Shown here: positions 44,331-54,901 of the stretch, in pieces
How positions within the stretch are numbered: position 1 is the first letter of the stretch
Layout of the letters: each line of letters begins with the position of its first letter
The notes under the pieces: model-generated
Seen by the model: the letters and a program-made list of their open reading frames with translations, nothing else
What the model was told of the DNA's origin: nothing
Database searches by the model: none
NCBI GenBank assembly: GCA_020152595.1
Contig: JAIGNY010001857.1
Span: 1,232,001-1,296,000, forward strand
Direction: 5' to 3'
Source of the DNA: Chiridota heheva
Lineage: Eukaryota; Echinodermata; Holothuroidea; Apodida; Chiridotidae
DNA length: 64,000 nt
Position numbers and translations under genes: made by a program

Positions 44331-46669
44331 ATGCATGATTCCAACAAAACACTGATTGAAAAAGTACATTTTGCTTCTCTGCCTGACTATATGATAGTTT
44401 TTTTATTATATATATATTGTCATCATCAATAGACTAAAAGTTAAAAAGGTAGGCGGTCGGCAAAATGAGATCAGAAAACGCACGAGACAAAGTTTGTTGC
44501 TTTCTCAATAGCAACAATATGAAAATAATTGTTTCTGGCAATGGGTTAGTAAATCAATAAATATACAAGTTTGGCCTCAAAAAATCTTATTATAACCTAA
44601 ATGGCCATATCTCTCATGATGCACTATCATCCTCACAAATATGCAGTTGTTTCCAAAAGGATAATAGTCTGAATTATTTGATAATGACATCAATAAGCGA
44701 GTTGGCATTCTCTTTAAACTTATTTCAATTTCTCGGAAGAGATGCCCCTAAACTGTCATACTTGATGCTCTTGAGTTTTCACTGTGCTTTGTGTTATAAC
44801 TCCCATGTTCTTATTATGAGAGTTGAGCCCTGTAGTCCGTATTGTATAGACCATGTGACATTCAAATAAAACATATTTCTGTGAATACAATATAACATAA
44901 CTAGAGTACTTTTTGAGTTCTGGTATTGATAAACATCTGGTTAATTTACAAATATACATGTATGTATTTTCCATATCCAAATTATTTTGTTATGATATTA
45001 TTATGAGTGGGAATAAACTTTTGTTTCAGCATCAAAATCAATCATTTAGTTTTCTTTACAAAAACTTACAAACGGCTATTAACTTGTACAAAGACTGTTT
45101 TAAACAATATAAATATAATCTCACTCCTTACCATACACTACTTTTAAAGAATTCATTATTAAATAATTCATTTCAAGAATTTGATGTTATGAAACATCCT
45201 AAAACAATCATAAATGTTCCTCAATCTTACTCACCTCTTCTATTCATTTCTCTTTCTCATGGAAATTTGATATTACCCAATTCTACTCAGCTTAATCTTT
45301 TCTTTGAAACCCACTAATACAACAAATTCCATTATCATTTCACTTTTTGACTGAAAATCTGAATATTTGCACCAAATGAAAATTAAAAACGATTTGCCTC
45401 AATTTATTTTACTTTGCATTCATGGTTTTACTTGATTATTTCATCAGAAAATTATTCACCATTGTTTATTTTTATACTTGTGCCCCGTTAAATGAACTAA
45501 GCGTAATAAATAATTAAAATATACTTTCAACTCCAAAGTCTTCTAATTTGTTTTTGTTTTAAATTTATTTACATAAAGATATTCAATTGCCTCCGAACTA
45601 TTATTATATTACAATCACTTAATTGAAAGTTCAAGAAAATCAAATCATTCCTGACCTTTGATGAGCAGAAAAAGTTCAGAGCACATCACCACCTGTGCTT
45701 TCAGGCCGGCGTGACAGGCAGGACAGAAGCTACGGACTGCCAAAAACAATCTGTAAGATGTAACCTTCTAAGTTATAGTCATGGTGAACAATCTATAACT
45801 TATATCAAAACACAATCCATGAAACTGGAGGTTTCAATGGCTGTGTAGTGACAAAGTAAAATCAGCATGACAGACACGACGAAAATTACACTCATTATTT
45901 TGAAAACAACTTTCCTTGGAAAAAGCTATCTGTTCCCCCATAAAATTGAATGTGTTCTCCCTGTCAAGTTAATCCTAGCTTTTATAAGAATAATCAGTAA
46001 ATATTAAACTTATTTATTCAAAACATGTAACTGAACCAGACCCATATATGTTGTGACAGAGGGGATGTGACAGACTGACGGGACATTTTTGCATGTCTAA
46101 TGATGTCATTTTTAAAACTACTGTTTAGTTACATGGTGAGGTCACCTTGATAGAAGATAAGAATTTATCTTTGAAGCAAAAATGTCTTTGCATGTAGAAA
46201 GTAAACAACATTTCAACAACATTTTCATTTTTTTTTTTTTTTTTGTGACAGACGGGACACGTACAGCACTGCGTTTGTTTGTTTGTATTTTTTCAAAGTA
46301 TTTCGTGTTTTGGGCTAAAATTCTTTAGTGGTGAATAGGGAAGGTCAACCAATAATGATTATCTTTGAAGCATAAGAACCAGAACACAGGTCAACTCAAA
46401 TTTCAATCACAAAATAGCCAAGTGGAAATGCTATTTCTGTTTCCTGAAACTTCAAGCCTTGGTAAAAAAATAAATCCAAGTGCAGTAGAAAAAATGCAAA
46501 AACACTTTCTGAAAGCTTGATTAGTGTACTATCCAAGAATAAATGATTTACAAATAGAAAATATACTTGGAAAATTCAGGCATGTGAAACCCTTATCGGG
46601 AATCAGCCAGTCCACATATCAAAAACATCATGGAACTAAGTACTCTGAGTAAAAAATGACATTCTGTGA
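44331..46669. other. AT-rich sequence, no gene assigned
   Basis: A 134-codon frame at 44913-45317 is AT-rich and not recognised. TGACAG-n-GGGACA-like motifs are scattered at about 45707, 45868, 46058-46083 and 46245-46260, with a T-run at 46227-46243. Confidence 0.4.
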
Positions 46670-46831
46670 GCAGTTGACAACAAACATGCTGTGTTTTTAG
46701 TTCTCCTTGATCTTTCTGCAGCCTTTGACACCATAGATTATGGAATTCTTCTAGCACAACTTCATTCTATTGGTGTGAAAGGTGCAGGATTGGATCTTAC
46801 ATAAGTGCATGACAGAATTCAACATAAATGG
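46670..46831 (+). pseudogene. LINE RT motif A segment
   Basis: The translation reads AVDNKHAVFLVLLDLSAAFD then TIDYGILLAQLHSIGVKG, matching RT motif A (LDLSAAFDTID) of L2/CR1 elements with its first catalytic Asp intact. A stop follows GAGLDLT, and a shifted frame gives INGTLSSKCYLPF, the lead-in to the GVPQG motif. Upstream parts (endonuclease, fingers) are absent. Confidence 0.88.
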
Positions 46832-47417
46832 CACACTATCATCTAAGTGTTATCTGCCATTCAGCGTCCCAAAAGGCCACGCTATTATCTAAGTGTTATC
46901 TGGCATTCGGCGTCCCAAAAGGCCACGCTATTATCTAAGTGTTATCTGCCATTCGGCGTCCCAAAAGGCCACGCTATTATCTAAGTGTTATCTCCCATTC
47001 AACTTCCCACAAAGCCCGCTATTATCTAGTGTTATCTCCCATTCGGCGTCCCACAAGGCCACACTATCATCTAGTGTTATCTTCCATTCGGCATCCCACA
47101 AGGCCACACTATCATCTAGTGTTATCTCCTATTCGGCGTCCCACAAGGCCACACTATCATCTAGTGTTATCTCCTATTCGGCGTCCCACAAGGCCACACT
47201 ATATCATCTAGTTTTATCTCCCATTCGGCGTCCCACAAGGCCACACTATCATCTAGTTTTATCTCCCATTCGGCGTCCCACAAGGCCACACTATCATCTA
47301 GTTTTATCTCCCATTCGGCGTCCCACAAGGCCACACTATCATTTAGAGTTATCTCCCATTCAGCGTCCCACAAGGCCACACTATCATCTAGTTTTATCTC
47401 CCATTCGGGGTCCCACA
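46832..47417. repeat. About 45-bp tandem repeat of the RT GVPQG-coding segment, about 13 copies
   Basis: Each unit includes ATCTCCCATTCGGCGTCCCA, CAAGGCCACACT and ATCATCTAGTGTT. In the LINE frame this reads PFGVPQGHTII then a stop; in another frame it reads SVISHSASHKATL and stays open. The first units have AAAAGGCC and TAAGTG, later units CAAGGCC and TAGTG or TAGTTTT. The last unit joins back to normal LINE sequence (GSISACPPFFTIYS) at about 47417. Confidence 0.93.
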
Positions 47418-47930
47418 GGCTCAATCAGTGCCTGCCCCCCTTTCTTCACCATCTATTCCAGACAAATCGCTGCTATCGCTACAAAACATGGGCCTAATGT
47501 ACATCTATATGCTGACAACACACAACTACATATATCAATCCTTTACATTGAAACTCTAAATGCTGAACTTTCAATCTACCAACGTATTAAACAATGTGTG
47601 TTAAATATCAAATTTTGGATGACTACAAACAAAATGAAGTTGAACGATGAAAAAAAAATGAACTTATTGTTGTCACTTCGAAATATAATCCTAATAAAAT
47701 ACAAACCCAACAGATGCAAATTGGTGAATGCACCATACGACCTTCCTCCGCTGCTCGCAATCTTGGTATAATCTTCGACAACACAATGTCCATGGAATCT
47801 CATGTAAATATGCTCCACCAATCTGCCTTCTTTCATATCAGAAACATCAACAGTATCTGGAGAATTTTATCTGATAAATCAGCTGCCACTATTGTCCATG
47901 CCCTTAATTTTAACATCCTGGCTGGATAAT
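47418..47930 (+). pseudogene. LINE RT motif C and thumb segment
   Basis: FFTIYSRQIAAIATKHGP is followed by VHLYADNTQLHISI, where the catalytic YADD has become YADN. Then come QCVLNIKFWMTTNKMKLNDEK and, after a frameshift (47714-47929), MQIGECTIRPSSAARNLGII, FDNTMSMESHVN and SAFFHIRNINSI, all standard for the downstream part of L2/CR1 RTs. The region after HAL is abnormal (NFNILAG) and ends in a stop. The mutated catalytic Asp and the frameshift make it inactive. Confidence 0.88.
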
Positions 47931-48158
47931 GGTAATTCCCTATTGTATGACATCTCTGACAAATTGATTGGAAAGATTCAGCGTGTGCAAAATGCAGCGG
48001 CCCATATTTGATCAAAATCCAGAAAATATGATCACATTACACCCATCTTAAAACAACTCGACTGGCTTCCAATCCGTCACCAAATCGAATTTCAAATGAT
48101 GTTACTCACATGGAAAGCCCTTTATGGCAAATCACCTTTAAGAACTCCTCACACCATA

Positions 48159-48372
48159 CTTACTCATCATGTTACAACATAAGGTCTGCAGATAAATGAC
48201 TTCTAGCTATTCCAACAACTTCCGCAGCTTCTGGTGATAAGGCCTTTGGTAAAGCTGCACTTAATCTTACTCATCATGTTACGACATAAGGTCTGCAGAT
48301 AAATGTCTTCTAGCTATTCCAAGAACTTCCACAGCTTCTGGTGATAAGCCCTTTGCTGTAGTTGCACTCAAT
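48159..48372. repeat. 107-bp tandem duplication inside the LINE
   Basis: CTTACTCATCATGTTACAAC at 48159 recurs at 48266; both copies continue through AAGGTCTGCAGATAAATG and CAGCTTCTGGTGATAAG. The unit is not a multiple of three. Confidence 0.93.
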
Positions 48373-48610
48373 CTATGGAACTCTATTCCATTCACTGTAG
48401 TACTTCTTTATATACCTTTAAGAACAATCTTAAACATACTTGTTCACCATTGCTTATGATTGACTTTGTCCTTTGTTCCTGGTGTTTGTCATATGTATAT
48501 TTATGTTGTTTTCTTTCATGTTCTGTGTAATTTCATTGCTATATTCCCTGTTTTAACACCTCGGATTATGTTCGCATAGATGGACAACGCTTTAAAAATG
48601 CATTATCATC

Positions 48611-49278
48611 TATTGTAATTACAAACACTGCACACAAATGTTGCATCTCAAAACAAAAAAATAAGAAAACCATGAAAATAAAGAAGATATAAAACACATT
48701 TCAAAATGCACCTGGCCTGTAACTTTACACTTATATAAAAATGTTATTGAATTCTCAGATAAATAATTGTGAGTTTCTCCATATCTAACACGGAATGACA
48801 TGAGTGATGATTACTTGGAGCATGCAATATTGAGCATTACTCATCCTTAGATGAATCCACCACAGTGGCTGCATACTCAGGCAAACTTTACTGAAAATGA
48901 AGTTGATAATTAACCATTACTCTACCAGTACATTTTTGAAAACACGATTGGGAGGCAGGGTCAAAAATGGGGCATACAAAATGGCAACACGCCACATGGT
49001 AGAGTAAGGGTTAAAGCACAGGCTAATTATTGAATGGTCCTCTGTCTTCCGAGCAGTGGAGTCAAGCTCGTTCCGCTTTACTGACCCAGTGGGCCGCCCA
49101 CCGGGACAGTGCTGCATATATTTTTGTCTGCACACTTGTCGCATTTTGATTAACCTTTACTCTACCAGCAATTATTTTAAAACGCGCTTGGAAGGTGGGG
49201 TCAAAGATAGGGCACCCAAAAGGGCGATAATATCAGCCCCCATAATATCAAGAGGGGGTGGCCATGTAGTGTAGGAGG
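48611..49278. other. unique sequence with a 250-bp spaced similarity
   Basis: TTAACCATTACTCTACCAG (48911) and TTAACCTTTACTCTACCAG (49151), each followed by TTTTAAAACRCGATTGGRAGG-like sequence and GGGTCAAA(G/A)AT(G/A)GGGC, indicate a duplicated segment of about 70 bp at 240-bp spacing. A similar CCCATACTCTACCAGTGTACC lies at 60667. Confidence 0.6.
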
Positions 49279-49985
49279 TATGAACTTGCTTGATCACTGA
49301 CTAATTTTGTAAGTCTTATTATGCCTTCTGTGGTTAATGCTTTTTTCACCATTCTGTGTCATTTGAAGTCCTCTTTCATATAAGTCCAGGGGAGGGGGAG
49401 GTGGGGGGGAGCACTTCATACTAAAAGTGGTAGGTGTGTGCAGCCCACCAACCGCAAAACATACACGCAGCGTATGACAAAATTTTTGTTAACTGCAGTA
49501 TGAAATTATACAATTTTGATACAAAATTAAAGAAGTCATTTTGATACCTGCAGTATGAGTATTCAATAAACATATTTAAAAATTGACCACCAGTATAAAA
49601 TTAAGACAGTAAAACCTCATTTTTTGGGACCTGCACTACAAAATTAATTAAAAAGACAATTTTTTTAAATAACAAAAAATATTTAAAAAATTTTTAGAAC
49701 AATTTTTTTAGTAAAAAAAAGACACCTGGGCTACAAAACTGGTGCAAAAAAAGGTACCTGCTCGGGCGGCACATATACATCACATATGGAAGTGCCCTTC
49801 TCAACCCCGGCATAAAAGATCAGATTTGCTTGACCACTGAAGTAGTCTTTTAAATTTTATTATGCCTCCTGAGGTTAATGCTTTGTTCACCATTTTGTTT
49901 GTTTCACCATTTTGTTTGTTTCACCATTTTGTTTCTTTTGAAGTCCTTATTTATATAAGATGTGACTTGCTTGACCCCTGAATTG
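49279..49985. mobile_element. Foldback-family fragments (two partial copies)
   Basis: 49279-49386 and 49805-49985 both contain CTTGCTTGAYCACTGA, TTATTATGCCTYCTGWGGTT and TTCACCATTTTGTTT(C), then TTTGAAGTCCT. These are right-arm sequences of the foldback family of 15798. In the second, TTGTTTCACCATTT is triplicated. A G-rich patch and low-complexity A/T sequence lie between. Confidence 0.7.
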
Positions 49986-50615
49986 ATTATATTAAATACA
50001 TATATTTCGCAGGAATGTGAGTTTGTGATTTCATGTGTGTTAATTAGACTTATAATGCCAGTCATTTTTTGCAGGATGTTAAAGCTTTCCACAGGGTAAA
50101 ATTTCTCTTTTAATTCTTTTAATGATAAGTGCCTATTATGCGCATAGAGCTTAACAACAATAGCATTGTCAACATGGTCCATGTCACTCATAATCTTCTC
50201 CTGCCATTAACTTCAAACAACTTTGTCAATATTTCTTTACAAACCTTCATTTTTTGATTGTGGAACATCTACTGCCACAGTATAAATAAATATATGATTG
50301 ACACTTTTCTTTATAATTGAATGATGTGGAATAATGATTCCACATCATTTATTAAGAAACCATGTGGAAAAAATTGATGTAATTTGGCTTGATGGCAACT
50401 TCATTCCTTTAATAGTTTGAGAGCTAGGTAACTTAATTAATGACACAATTGCCACACATAATAAGCTTTGTCAATTTGCACTGTCAAATTGATCAAACTT
50501 TAAAGGTCAATGTCAGTGGTTTTTGTTATTTATGTCAGAGAAGATTGGCATGAACAGAAAATCAATTTTGCTTTGAAGTTCAAGACTGGTCAGAAGGTTG
50601 GCAAATTTACTATCT
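49986..50615. other. unique sequence with a perfect hairpin
   Basis: Apart from the 30-bp hairpin at 50320-50349, no feature was recognised; the 95-codon minus frame 49904-50191 has no known motif. Confidence 0.45.
50320..50349. repeat. Perfect 13-bp hairpin
   Basis: AATGATGTGGAAT and its reverse complement ATTCCACATCATT flank the 4-base loop AATG. A transcript from either strand could fold; no terminator-like U-run follows. Confidence 0.9.
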
Positions 50616-51184
50616 ACAATCTTGGACAAAATACTTGAGACACTCACTAACTATTTTTAAAAATTGAAATATATCCAAATATACAATCAGTAAAATACCC
50701 CCTCCACCCCGCCCTCGCCAAAAATATCCAGCAACTTGTACTTTTACTTTCCACGTTCCAGTCTCAGACAATCTTGGACAAAATACTTGAGACACTCACT
50801 TACTTTAAAAAAATATTGAAATACATGAATATATACAATCAATAAAATACCCCTACCCCCTGCCCCCTTTCAATGTTGGACCAGAATTTTTCTGCATTAC
50901 CTTCTTTGGAATGAACAATAGTTTAAGTCAACAAAATATATGCCAACATTGATGGGAGGGGTGAGGAGGGGACGGGATGCTTGGCGGTGTGGAGGAGGGC
51001 AAAGAGGTGAAAATGAAATTAAAAATCATGCTCTTAACGTCATCTATAAATAAACATTCTTCATGGTCTACAATAACCCAATAGATATATTTTATACAAA
51101 AATAAAGAAGCAATTTTGACAACAGATTTAACAGAAAACACACTTGAATACTAAGTGTCTCAAGAAAATTTGTCCAAGATTGTA
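50616..51184. mobile_element. MITE family M1, variant with duplicated left end
   Basis: The left end CTACAATCTTGGACAAAATA (50616) is repeated at 50764 as GACAATCTTGGACAAAATA, each followed by CTTGAGACACTCACT. The right end is TTTGTCCAAGATTGTAG (51184). The internal pair CCCTTTCAATGTTGG and CCAACATTGATGGGAGG matches family M1. The first 148 bases are a partial copy of the left end, by tandem duplication or nested insertion. Confidence 0.85.
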
Positions 51185-51839
51185 GCTTCATTGCCAGTCA
51201 GGCATATGTGGCAAACTCGCACTTGGGTCCCTTGTGATGTCACAACAGTTGCAATATTCCCCCACTTATATGGCCCACAATATTTTGAGGTGAGTATAAC
51301 AACAAAAACATGGCTGCGAGTTTAGACAAAAAAAAAAAATTCCATTAACAGCTTTAGTTTTAACATAAAATCTGAAGAAAATGCAAAATTTATGGAGCTT
51401 GCAGAGGTTTGTTCCTGGACCTCCATGAGGCTTTTCTCCTAAAAATGAAGCCATGGTGGCTCAATTAGTATTACTCACCCACTCCTGCAGTGTCAATAAG
51501 CCAACATCCATCTCATCTTCAAAAAGGGTGTGCCACTTGTTTAAATCTACTGTTCAAATTCAAAACAACTTTGTATTTTACACAAAAGGTCTTAAATAGG
51601 ATGAATCTTTCTACTCCTCTTTTCCATACAAGAGCTATTAATTGGAACTTAGTATAGGTTGGAATTCAAAATCTTGGCATTTAAACATATCTTAGTATTT
51701 TACGCCTGTCTATTCCACTTACTGTCCATTATTTCCAAGTTTTGCAAATTTCAGGTTTAATTTGTTCATGCATTATATCCAATACAATTATAATATCAGC
51801 AACAAGTTGGTAAGTCTATTAAAAGTCAATGAGATAAAT
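51185..51839. other. unique sequence, nothing identified
   Basis: A-run at 51328-51339; the 62-codon minus frame at 51266-51454 has no recognised motif. Confidence 0.45.
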
Positions 51840-52510
51840 TAGTCGGGTTGCAAATCTCAAGAAAGTGACACCCACAAGCATTTTTGGGGAAAAGTTGACA
51901 GATCATCTATTACCTGATTACGTATAATTTTGGGGTGCTGAATCGAATTTTTGGTCTGTCACCTCTTAGATGGCTGCAACTCATTCAAAATGGCAGAGAA
52001 AAACAAAATGGCTGCCAAAATAAGAAAAATCACAAAAATTAATCTATAAATTTAAAAATGAAAGCATAACATCTCATATCTGCATGAAATTAATGTAAAT
52101 TAAGCATAGTTTATGTTGGATACTTAGGCATGGATAACAGTAAACCAAGAAGGCAGAAAAAAAAAATGGCTGCCAAAAGGAAGAAAAGTAATGAAAAAAC
52201 ATAAGAAAATCTTTTTGGATGCCATTTTCTCTGTTTTTTATTTAAATGTTCTATCAATAAATACATTTTGTAATTGCTTTTGATTGTTTTTATCCAAGAT
52301 GGCATCTAAAACAAAATGGCCACCACTGTCAGCTTTTCCATGTTGGAACTACATTTAATCAAGTTAAAAATTTTGCTTTTGGTGAAATCTGCATGTTTCC
52401 ATTTTATCCAGTAAACAATATTCTGGTTACAATCTTTTAATTAGTTATACATTGTCAGATGGTTAAAGGTCACTAAAAATGGCGAAAAAAAAATGGTGCC
52501 TGTATATACA
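51840..52510 (-). repeat. Dispersed element with about 160-bp internal periodicity (inverted copy)
   Basis: Read on the minus strand, it contains four cores of the form GGCAGCCATTTTGTTTT, then a CCATCTTG-type segment. The cores are near 52490, 52318, 52170 and 52010 (spacing 148-172). It is collinear with 58640-59330 on the plus strand over about 680 bp, ending in CAACTTTTCCCCAAAAATGC and GAGATTTGCAACC. Confidence 0.85.
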
Positions 52511-53340
52511 ATAACTTTTAAGAATCCTACAATGGAACTAAATTGTCTTCCGTTGGCAAATTTCCCATGAAATTACCCCTTGATTAATTAGCCAACAATA
52601 ATTTAAGGTTACTCTTGTTAAACAAAATGGTCATAATCCAGTTATCATATGACACTTTATGTCCTGTTTATATTTTTTGGTTTTATCTCAAACTTGGACA
52701 TTCTTTTATTCTCTATAATAACAAGTACTTGAAAGATTGCTAACAATGAATGAAATTAAAATAGTGGATAAATTACCTGATGAAATATTCTCAATATCCA
52801 AATAGAGACAGCTGGTAACCATCAATTATTGTCATATGATCCAATGCAATGAATTTAGTTTTCATGCTTATTGGTGTGTTGGTGAGTTAGCCACTTGTAA
52901 GGAAATCTTTGGAGCATTGTTTTGTCTGATATAGGCTTATGGTTCTTTTCTTTTAAACCTGAAAGATAATATTTGTAATAGTCTCCTCATAAAGGAAAGA
53001 TAGTGATCCAAAAGAGGAAAGATAGTGATCCAAAAGAGGAAAAAAGTTTGCAGATTTTCCATTTGATTGTCAAAAGGTTTACAAAACAGTTCAGTCACCA
53101 AAGGGATTTGAAATATACATCTTGAAAAGGTTTTTTCTTGATGCAAAAGATTTCAGCTTATTAAAATTGGTAGTTAGACATTGCGACAACTGTCATTAAT
53201 CTTACATTTGCAGACTGTTGTACATGTAAGATTTGATTTTCTGCACTTGCAGCGCTGATTTCAACATCCAGTTCCACAGTTACACGAAATGAGAGCTACA
53301 CATGATTTAGGGACTGGTGGTAAAGAGATTAGAATGGGCA
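52511..53340. other. unique sequence before a pseudogene
   Basis: A tandem pair of GAAAGATAGTGATCCAAAAGA occurs at 52996-53037. No coding resemblance to the adjacent pseudogene was seen here. Confidence 0.45.
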
Positions 53341-53880
53341 CTAGTCTCCCATCATGTTCTTTCCAACCCATTTCTTTGGCAGATGGAATTTGAGGATAGT
53401 TAAGATGAGTTTGTATGCATACAGCTGCTTAATAGTAGCTGTTCTTGAGGCGTAAGAAAAGGCATTTCTTGATGGTAAAAGTGATTCAGGAGAGCGAGAT
53501 CTCATAAACAATAATACTCGTGCTTTATCAACAAGGTCCATTTGTTGCATGTTGTAGAGCTTGCAAACAAATTTTTCTGCATCAGTCAGAATTTCGTTTG
53601 TAAAGTTGTTGCCTTTCCCCAGGTTTCCAAGTAGACGATGGTTCTGAGTGAATACCTTCCACGCACTTTTCTTTGAATGACCAGCAAAATAAGATGTTAC
53701 GTCACTTCCAGTAAATGCATGGAATGCTGGGAGTGTAACCATGAGAGAATTTTCAAAAGACATTTGTTCAACAATATTATGCACTGGGATGAATTTTCTG
53801 TTTTTAGCAGTTTCTGCTTTCAACCACAATTTCTTTGCTGGCATGCGATGGAATTGGGAGAGTAAAAGGACAACAACATC

Positions 53881-54281
53881 TGTGTCACGTGCCTGAACAA
53901 TGACAGCCTCGGAGCTGCTGTGAATGCAGTGAAATATCATCCTCGTATCAGCTTAACATCTGTGCCACGTGCCTGAAGAATGACAGCCTCGGAGCTGCTG
54001 TGAATGCAGTGTAATATCATCCTCGTATCAGCTTAACATCCATGCCACGTGCCTGAACAACGACAGCCTCGGAGCTGCTGTGAATGCAATGAAATATCAT
54101 CCTTGTATCAGCTTAACATCCGTGTCACGTGCCTGAACAACGACAGCCTCAGAGCTGCTGTGAATGCAGTGTAATATCATCCTCGTATCAGCTTAACATC
54201 CGTGTCACATGCCTGAACAACAACAGCCTCAGAGCTGCTGTGAATGCAGTGAAATATCATCCTCGTATCAGCTTCCTCTTG
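53881..54281. repeat. 80-bp tandem amplification of a pseudogene exon segment, 5 copies
   Basis: Copies start at 53881, 53961, 54041, 54121 and 54201 with an exact 80-bp period: CACGTGCCTGAACAAYGACA, GCCTCGGAGCTGCTG, TGAATGCAGTG and CCTCGTATCAGCTTAACATC. On the minus strand the unit codes ADTRMIFHCIHSSSEAV, VQARDTDV. The period is 80, not a multiple of three, so each repeat shifts frame and produces a stop. Copies differ at about 2-6 positions. Confidence 0.96.
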
Positions 54282-54652
54282 CCTTGAACTTGATTTGCTC
54301 GTATCTGTGGACTCAGTCTTTCTTCTTTCAGAAATCCACCACTGATAACAATTGTTTTTGTATGACTGCCTTCTTGCATCATTTCTTCTGACAGATATCT
54401 TGCAAGATCAGACCTGTTTTCTGGAAGAGCAAGAAAATTGCTCCAACTTGTCAGAAGTGGAACATCACTATTTGTATTGATCCTGCAAATTGGCCTTGTT
54501 CCTTTGCTTCTTTTTGTTCTGGTTTCTGTTTTGCTGGACATCTTACAGTATCTGTGAAAAATAAGGTCAATTAGCTAAAATGGTCTTGCAGCTACGAGAA
54601 AGGCTTTCCAGAAGCTTTTATATAAATCAGGAAAGGTGGATCCTTCTTCTGG

Positions 54653-54901
54653 TATCTACCTACTTGTTATGTTATCATACCTGTCTACAAACCACAGGCC
54701 CCGGTTCAATCCTGGGGTGGGTAGACACACCAGTGTACCACAACTGGTTATCAAGGCTGTGGACATTGACTTGGTTGTCGTTGTTATGTCTGTTGACCGG
54801 GTTGTATTAAGCGTTTCGTGATAGCATTTGTACTATCATAACCAAATACGCAGGCGACGACCCCATCATTGTAATTGTGTATTCAACTCTCTCTCTCTCT
54901 C
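54653..54901. mobile_element. SINE-like insertion with 12-bp target duplication
   Basis: TCCTTCTTCTGG occurs at 54641-54652 and again at 54902-54913, flanking about 249 bp. The insert has a B-box-like CCCCGGTTCAATCCTGGGG near its left end and a TC-repeat tail (54890-54901), the layout of a tRNA-derived SINE. Removing it rejoins the minus-strand pseudogene sequence (PEEGSTFPDLYKSFWKAF across the junction). Confidence 0.82.

Larger units (their letters stand above)
46670..48610 (+). mobile_element. Decayed L2/CR1-type LINE, internally amplified
   Basis: From 5' to 3': RT motif A (46670-46800), a GVPQG segment repeated about 13 times (46832-47417), motif C (47420-47545), the thumb region (47550-47930), a decayed C-terminal region (47935-48420) with a 107-bp duplication, and a 3' tail with GACAACGCTTTAAAAATGC (to about 48610). 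The element is 5'-truncated and carries many stops. The C-terminal region is the same domain as at 3019-3548. Confidence 0.88.

Noticed and set aside
44913-45317. 134-codon ORF
   Set aside because: AT-rich residue composition, no recognised domain, no splice or promoter context; length is reachable by chance in AT-rich DNA with few stops.
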